Shown here: positions 61,267 through 64,000 of the stretch, piece after piece
Layout: every line of letters starts with the position of its first letter
Position numbering within the stretch: the stretch's first letter is position 1
DNA from: JBKPNJ01 sp963695705
GTDB taxonomy: Bacteria; Actinomycetota; Actinomycetes; Propionibacteriales; Nocardioidaceae
NCBI GenBank assembly: GCA_963695705.1
Contig: CAVOHB010000006.1
Coordinates: forward strand, 434,001 to 498,000
Length of the DNA: 64,000 bases
Reading direction: 5' to 3'
Notes under the pieces: model-generated
Databases searched by the model: none
Told to the model about the DNA's origin: nothing
The model's input: the letters and a program-made list of their open reading frames with translations, nothing else
Program-made: the position numbers and the translations under genes

Positions 61267-61884
61267 TCAGGGCGCCGACACCGTTGCCAGGTCTGTCAGC
61301 AGCTCGAAGCGCACCGGCGAACGCGCTTCGTTCCAGTACTGGCGCTCCGGGCCGAGGATCTCCAGCTCTAGTCCCAGGTACCGGACCAGGGCGCAGGCGG
61401 GAGCCGACATCATCCCGCAAGCCACGGCGTAGCCATGCGCCCGCGTCTGGAGGTACAGGCGGCACATCAGTCCCAGAAATGCGGCGTGCTGCCTGCTCTG
61501 GTGGCTGCGGGCCACGCACATCCGACCGACGTCGACCACCCTGCCGCGCGGCTCGACCACGATTCCGCACGCCCTCTCGGTGGGAAGCGCGGGCGGAAAC
61601 ACCAGGCGTCCGGTGCACATGGGTTGGTCGCCGTCCCAGCCGATCACCTGGACGGCACCGCTGTCGTACTCGTCACGCTCCTGACCGTCGGGCAGGTCCT
61701 CCGGTGAGGCCCAGCCCTGGTCCAGGACCGTCCGCCCGCGCAGCTGGTATGCCAGCGCGCGCTCGGAGTCGTCCGCGGCGACCCGGTAGTCGAACGGCGA
61801 CATCGCCAGCAGCCGCGTCACCAGGCCGTCGAGCGCGACGCCCTCCACCCAGCCGAGCGTGCCGTGCGGCGCCTGGCGCGTCAA
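61267..61884 (-). CDS. GNAT-fold acyltransferase, candidate N-acyl amino acid/autoinducer-type synthase
   Basis: About 205 residues. The core reads FDYRVAADDSERALAYQLRG, then PMCTGRLVFPP, VVDVGRMCVARSHQSR and AHGYAVACGMMSAPACALVRYLGLELEILG. This ordering (an early YxVA with QLR, a G-R-L strand, the D/E-x-GRMxV edge, then a late YLGLELE) recalls FeeM and LuxI-like enzymes, which use acyl-ACP donors. The start is probably TTG 61884, sharing TTGA with the Nudix stop; GTG/ATG codons downstream (ATG 61803) are alternatives. It converges on the ketosynthase gene with a 36-bp gap. The family assignment is tentative. Confidence 0.6.
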   Translation of the reverse strand: MTRQAPHGTLGWVEGVALDGLVTRLLAMSPFDYRVAADDSERALAYQLRGRTVLDQGWASPEDLPDGQERDEYDSGAVQVIGWDGDQPMCTGRLVFPPALPTERACGIVVEPRGRVVDVGRMCVARSHQSRQHAAFLGLMCRLYLQTRAHGYAVACGMMSAPACALVRYLGLELEILGPERQYWNEARSPVRFELLTDLATVSAP

Positions 61885-62384
61885 GCGACGTCGAACCCGA
61901 ACGTCAGGATCGCCGGCACGCGTCCGCCGAGCAGATGCGCCAGCACCAGGGCCTCGTGCGGCGCGGTCGGGTCCGGGAGGTGCCGCAGCGGCCACCATCG
62001 CAGCGCCGCTGCCTTGGCCGGCTCGCGAAGCGAGGGCTCGCCGCTCCACGTCCAGGTCTGGAAGAAGAAGTCGGCACGCTCGTCGATCCACTCATGGTTG
62101 CCATGCGTACGGTGCATCGCGCACACCGGCTCGAGGTCCTCCGCCCGGATCTCGACACCCACCTCCTCGCGCGCCTCGCGGACGGCGGCGTCGATGCACG
62201 ACTCGCCGGCCTCCACGTGTCCGGCGACACCGGCCCAGTGCCCGTCCAGGTAGCCGGTGCCCTCCCGCAGCAGCAGCAGCACCTCGCCCGGGCCTACCCG
62301 GGCTCCCCGGTCTCCCAGGGCTCCCGGGTTCGCCCTGCCGCCGACTGGGCGGATGCGGCGCAGGAAGACGTAGGACGCCGGCAC
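61881..62384 (-). CDS. Nudix hydrolase
   Basis: 167 residues. The Nudix box runs from GHVEAGE to REAREEVGVEI with all key residues (G-x5-E-x7-REAREEVG). The N terminus ASYVFLRRIRPVGG carries a Gly/Arg-rich insert (about residues 14-32) encoded by a CCCGGG-rich stretch. Members clean or hydrolyse nucleoside diphosphate derivatives; FFFQTWTWSGEP is common in actinobacterial housekeeping Nudix proteins. GTG 62384 is the start. It is translationally coupled to the acyltransferase gene downstream. Confidence 0.9.
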   Translation of the reverse strand: MPASYVFLRRIRPVGGRANPGALGDRGARVGPGEVLLLLREGTGYLDGHWAGVAGHVEAGESCIDAAVREAREEVGVEIRAEDLEPVCAMHRTHGNHEWIDERADFFFQTWTWSGEPSLREPAKAAALRWWPLRHLPDPTAPHEALVLAHLLGGRVPAILTFGFDVA

Positions 62385-62430
62385 GACCTGGAATCGTCCG
62401 TGGTCGCCGGGGTCCGGCGTACCCGCGGTG

Positions 62431-62634
62431 CTAGGCGACGGGGCCGTCGGTGTCTCCCCGCTTGCCGAGGGTGTCCTCGATCTTGCGCTCCCCGGACTTG
62501 ATCGTGTCCTCGTACTTCCCGCCGGTTCGCTTGTTGATCGTCTCCCCTGCCTTGGCGATGCCCTTGGCGATCTTGTCGCCGTGCCTGTCGACGGCCTTGT
62601 CGGTCAGCTCCTTGGCCCTGTCGAGAAATCCCAC
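62431..62634 (-). CDS. MT0933/Rv0909-like antitoxin family protein
   Basis: 67 residues: GFLDRAKELTDKAVDRHGDK, IAKGIAKAGETINKRTGGKY, EDTIKSGERKIEDTLGK. This lysine-rich amphipathic pattern is that of the MT0933-like antitoxin family (Rv0909 of M. tuberculosis, paired with Rv0910). No toxin gene of the Rv0910 (SRPBCC) type is adjacent, so it is an orphan here. Such orphans are frequent near miaA in actinobacteria and may have another role. GTG 62634, with GGAG upstream. Confidence 0.8.
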   Translation of the reverse strand: MGFLDRAKELTDKAVDRHGDKIAKGIAKAGETINKRTGGKYEDTIKSGERKIEDTLGKRGDTDGPVA

Positions 62635-62742
62635 GGTCGCTCCTGCTGAAATCGGGTGCGGTCGATGCCGAGTATCCCATCGGCCCGGCTCAGGTCACCG
62701 CACGGACCTGGGCCGCGGTCAGGCGCCTGGGAGACTGTCCGG

Positions 62743-63663
62743 GTGCCGCTGCATGACGTCGTCGCGGTGGTCGGGCCCACCTCCGCCGGGAAGTCCGACC
62801 TGGCGTTGGCGTTGGCGCGCTCCCTGGGGGCTGAGGTGGTCAGCGCCGACTCGATGCAGCTGTACCGGGGGATGGACATCGGCACCGCCAAGGTCCCGGT
62901 CGCCGAGCGCCGGGGCGTACCACACCACCTGCTCGACGTACTCGACATCGATCAGCGGTCGACGGTTGCCGAGTTCCAGCGCCGGGCCCGCGCCGCGATC
63001 GCCGACTGCCGCCGTCGGGGGGTTCCGGCGGTGCTGGTGGGGGGGTCGGCGCTCTATGTCCGCGCGGTGCTCGACCGCTTCGAGTTCCCCGGTACCGATC
63101 CCGCTGTCCGCGCCCGGCTCGAGTCCGAGCTCGCGACCGCCGGAGCCGCGAACCTGCACGCCCGCCTCGCCGCGGTCGACCCCGCGTCCGCGACGACCAT
63201 CGACGCCACCAACGGGCGTCGGATCGTCCGGGCCCTGGAGGTCGTGGAGATCACCGGGCTGCCCTACCGGGCCAGCCTTCCAGGACATGAGTACGCGTAC
63301 GACCACGTCGTCGCCATCGGCCTGGACGTCCCGCGGCCCGAGCTCGATCGTCGGATCGCTGCCCGCGTCGACGCGATGTGGCGGGCGGGCCTCATCGACG
63401 AGGTGCGTGCCCTGGAGGCCGCCGGGCTGCGGACGGCACCGACGGCCAGCCGCGCCCTCGGATACGCGCAGGTGCTGAGACTCCTGGCCGGTGAGCTCAC
63501 CGAGCGGGAGGCGCTGGAGGACACCGTCACCGCGACCAGGCGGTTCGCCCGCCGGCAGGACTCGTGGTTCCGTCGTGATCCGCGCATCAGCTGGCTCGCC
63601 TTCGACGACTCCGACCTGTGTGACAAGGCCCACCGGATGGTTGAGTCGGTCGCTACGGGGTAG
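62743..63663 (+). CDS. miaA: tRNA dimethylallyltransferase MiaA
   Basis: 306 residues. Adds a dimethylallyl group to A37 of tRNAs, giving the substrate of MiaB. The P-loop is AVVGPTSAGKSDLALALA, with SADSMQLYRGMDIGTAK, VPHHLLDVLDID, VLVGGSALYVRAVLD and TRRFARRQDSWFRRD. GTG 62743 gives VPLHDVVAVVG, as in actinobacterial MiaA. miaB, usually a near neighbour, is 5.7 kb upstream with the ACP-ketosynthase cassette in between. dapF and hflX, frequent next neighbours, do not follow directly. Confidence 0.96.
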   Translation: MPLHDVVAVVGPTSAGKSDLALALARSLGAEVVSADSMQLYRGMDIGTAKVPVAERRGVPHHLLDVLDIDQRSTVAEFQRRARAAIADCRRRGVPAVLVGGSALYVRAVLDRFEFPGTDPAVRARLESELATAGAANLHARLAAVDPASATTIDATNGRRIVRALEVVEITGLPYRASLPGHEYAYDHVVAIGLDVPRPELDRRIAARVDAMWRAGLIDEVRALEAAGLRTAPTASRALGYAQVLRLLAGELTEREALEDTVTATRRFARRQDSWFRRDPRISWLAFDDSDLCDKAHRMVESVATG

Positions 63664-63718
63664 TGGAACGGGAAGTACGACCGGCAAAGCGACGGGGATG
63701 CCCGACCCAGGAGGATCC

Positions 63719-64000
63719 ATGGCCGATCTCCGCGCTCGACCACACCGACGCAGCCGCGTCGCAGCCCTGTCGGCGGTGGCCGCTCTGGCTTCCATCGGAC
63801 CGCTGGGCGGGCTCGTGGGGACGCACGGTGCCGCCTCGCCCGGCCCCAGTCACCGGGATGGTCACCAGGATCCGCCGCAGCACCGAGCGGTGGCCCGCGG
63901 CACCGGGGGCGCCGTCAGCTCCGTCGATCCCGATGCCACCCGGATCGGGATCCGGGTCCTGCGCAGCGGTGGCAACGCGGTGGATGCAGCGGTCGCCACG
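63719..64000 (+). CDS. ggt: Gamma-glutamyltransferase, N-terminal part
   Basis: The open frame from ATG 63719 (GGAGG five bases upstream) runs off the window end after 94 codons. A signal peptide (VAALSAVAALASIGPLGGLVG) is followed by a His/Gln/Pro-rich linker, then the start of the catalytic domain: GGAVSSVDPDATRIGIRVLR and SGGNAVDAAVAT, the highly conserved opening of gamma-glutamyltranspeptidases. The enzyme cleaves gamma-glutamyl bonds, for example of glutathione-like compounds, outside the cell. The autoprocessing Thr and the rest lie beyond the window. Confidence 0.85.
   Translation, partial: MADLRARPHRRSRVAALSAVAALASIGPLGGLVGTHGAASPGPSHRDGHQDPPQHRAVARGTGGAVSSVDPDATRIGIRVLRSGGNAVDAAVAT

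Noticed and set aside
62431..62634. Complete toxin-antitoxin pair
   Set aside because: Only the antitoxin-like protein is present; the neighbours are a Nudix hydrolase and miaA, neither of which is a toxin.

Overview
The window is 64 kb of high-GC, densely packed bacterial chromosome from an actinobacterium (class Actinomycetes). The evidence is the gene order truB-ribF-rpsO-pnp-M16 peptidase-dapB, dapA-rnj-ftsK-rimO-pgsA-cinA-clgR-like, DUF3046-recA-recX-gluABCD-miaB and miaA, together with frequent GTG/TTG starts, 4-bp stop/start overlaps, a DUF222/13E12 HNH gene, a SigE-family sigma factor and an actinobacterial SOS box. I cannot fix genus or order. Having RNase Y, RNase J and PNPase together narrows it only loosely. 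No rRNA, tRNA, CRISPR array or complete insertion sequence was seen.

Layout. 1-10.6 kb: translation and RNA housekeeping genes (truB end, ribF, rpsO, pnp, M16 peptidase, dapB), interrupted by a divergent PTS pair (HPr/EI) and a frameshifted DUF222-HNH gene. 10.6-19.2 kb: an accessory block with a polyprenyl-phosphate sugar-phosphate transferase, a GNAT enzyme, a fused ATP sulfurylase/APS kinase, a secreted metallophosphoesterase with three near-identical repeats, a sulfotransferase and a histidine phosphatase. Together these suggest synthesis of PAPS and sulfation of a surface glycan or lipid. 19.6-23.3 kb: the complete phenylacetyl-CoA epoxidase operon paaABCDE behind a palindromic operator candidate. 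23.3-35.4 kb: thyA, dapA, rnj, a membrane protein, ftsK, a RodZ-like HTH membrane protein, rimO, pgsA, cinA C-domain and an HTH regulator, mostly with overlapping ends. 35.6-41 kb: nei-type glycosylase and the giant helicase lhr. 41-46.9 kb: SigE-type sigma factor with an Asp-box membrane partner, a drug/polysaccharide-type ABC-2 exporter, and a small heat-shock group (hsp20 divergent from a J-protein/MerR pair). 46.9-55.4 kb: DUF3046, an SDR, recA-recX with two DNA-damage promoter signals, rny, and the gluABCD glutamate importer on the minus strand. 55.5-64 kb: miaB (frameshifted), then a compact carrier-protein cassette (ACP, tandem double CFA-synthase-like methyltransferase, Tat-exported protein, ketosynthase), facing a Nudix/acyltransferase pair, then a lone antitoxin-like gene, miaA and the start of a gamma-glutamyltransferase gene.

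The most interesting part is the cassette at 57.0-61.9 kb. The ACP starts on the miaB stop codon (ATGA), and the double methyltransferase starts on the ACP stop codon (ATGA). A standalone ketosynthase lies downstream, and a FeeM/LuxI-like acyltransferase candidate sits convergent to it. It looks like a small, unassigned pathway that makes and C-methylates (or cyclopropanates) an ACP-bound acyl chain and may transfer it to an amine. Also notable are the candidate sulfation block, a short repeat (core CGATCCGACA, period 21-22 bp) found at two intergenic sites that both border accessory insertions or strand switches, and two single-base frameshifts (miaB, DUF222-HNH) that may be real or sequencing errors.
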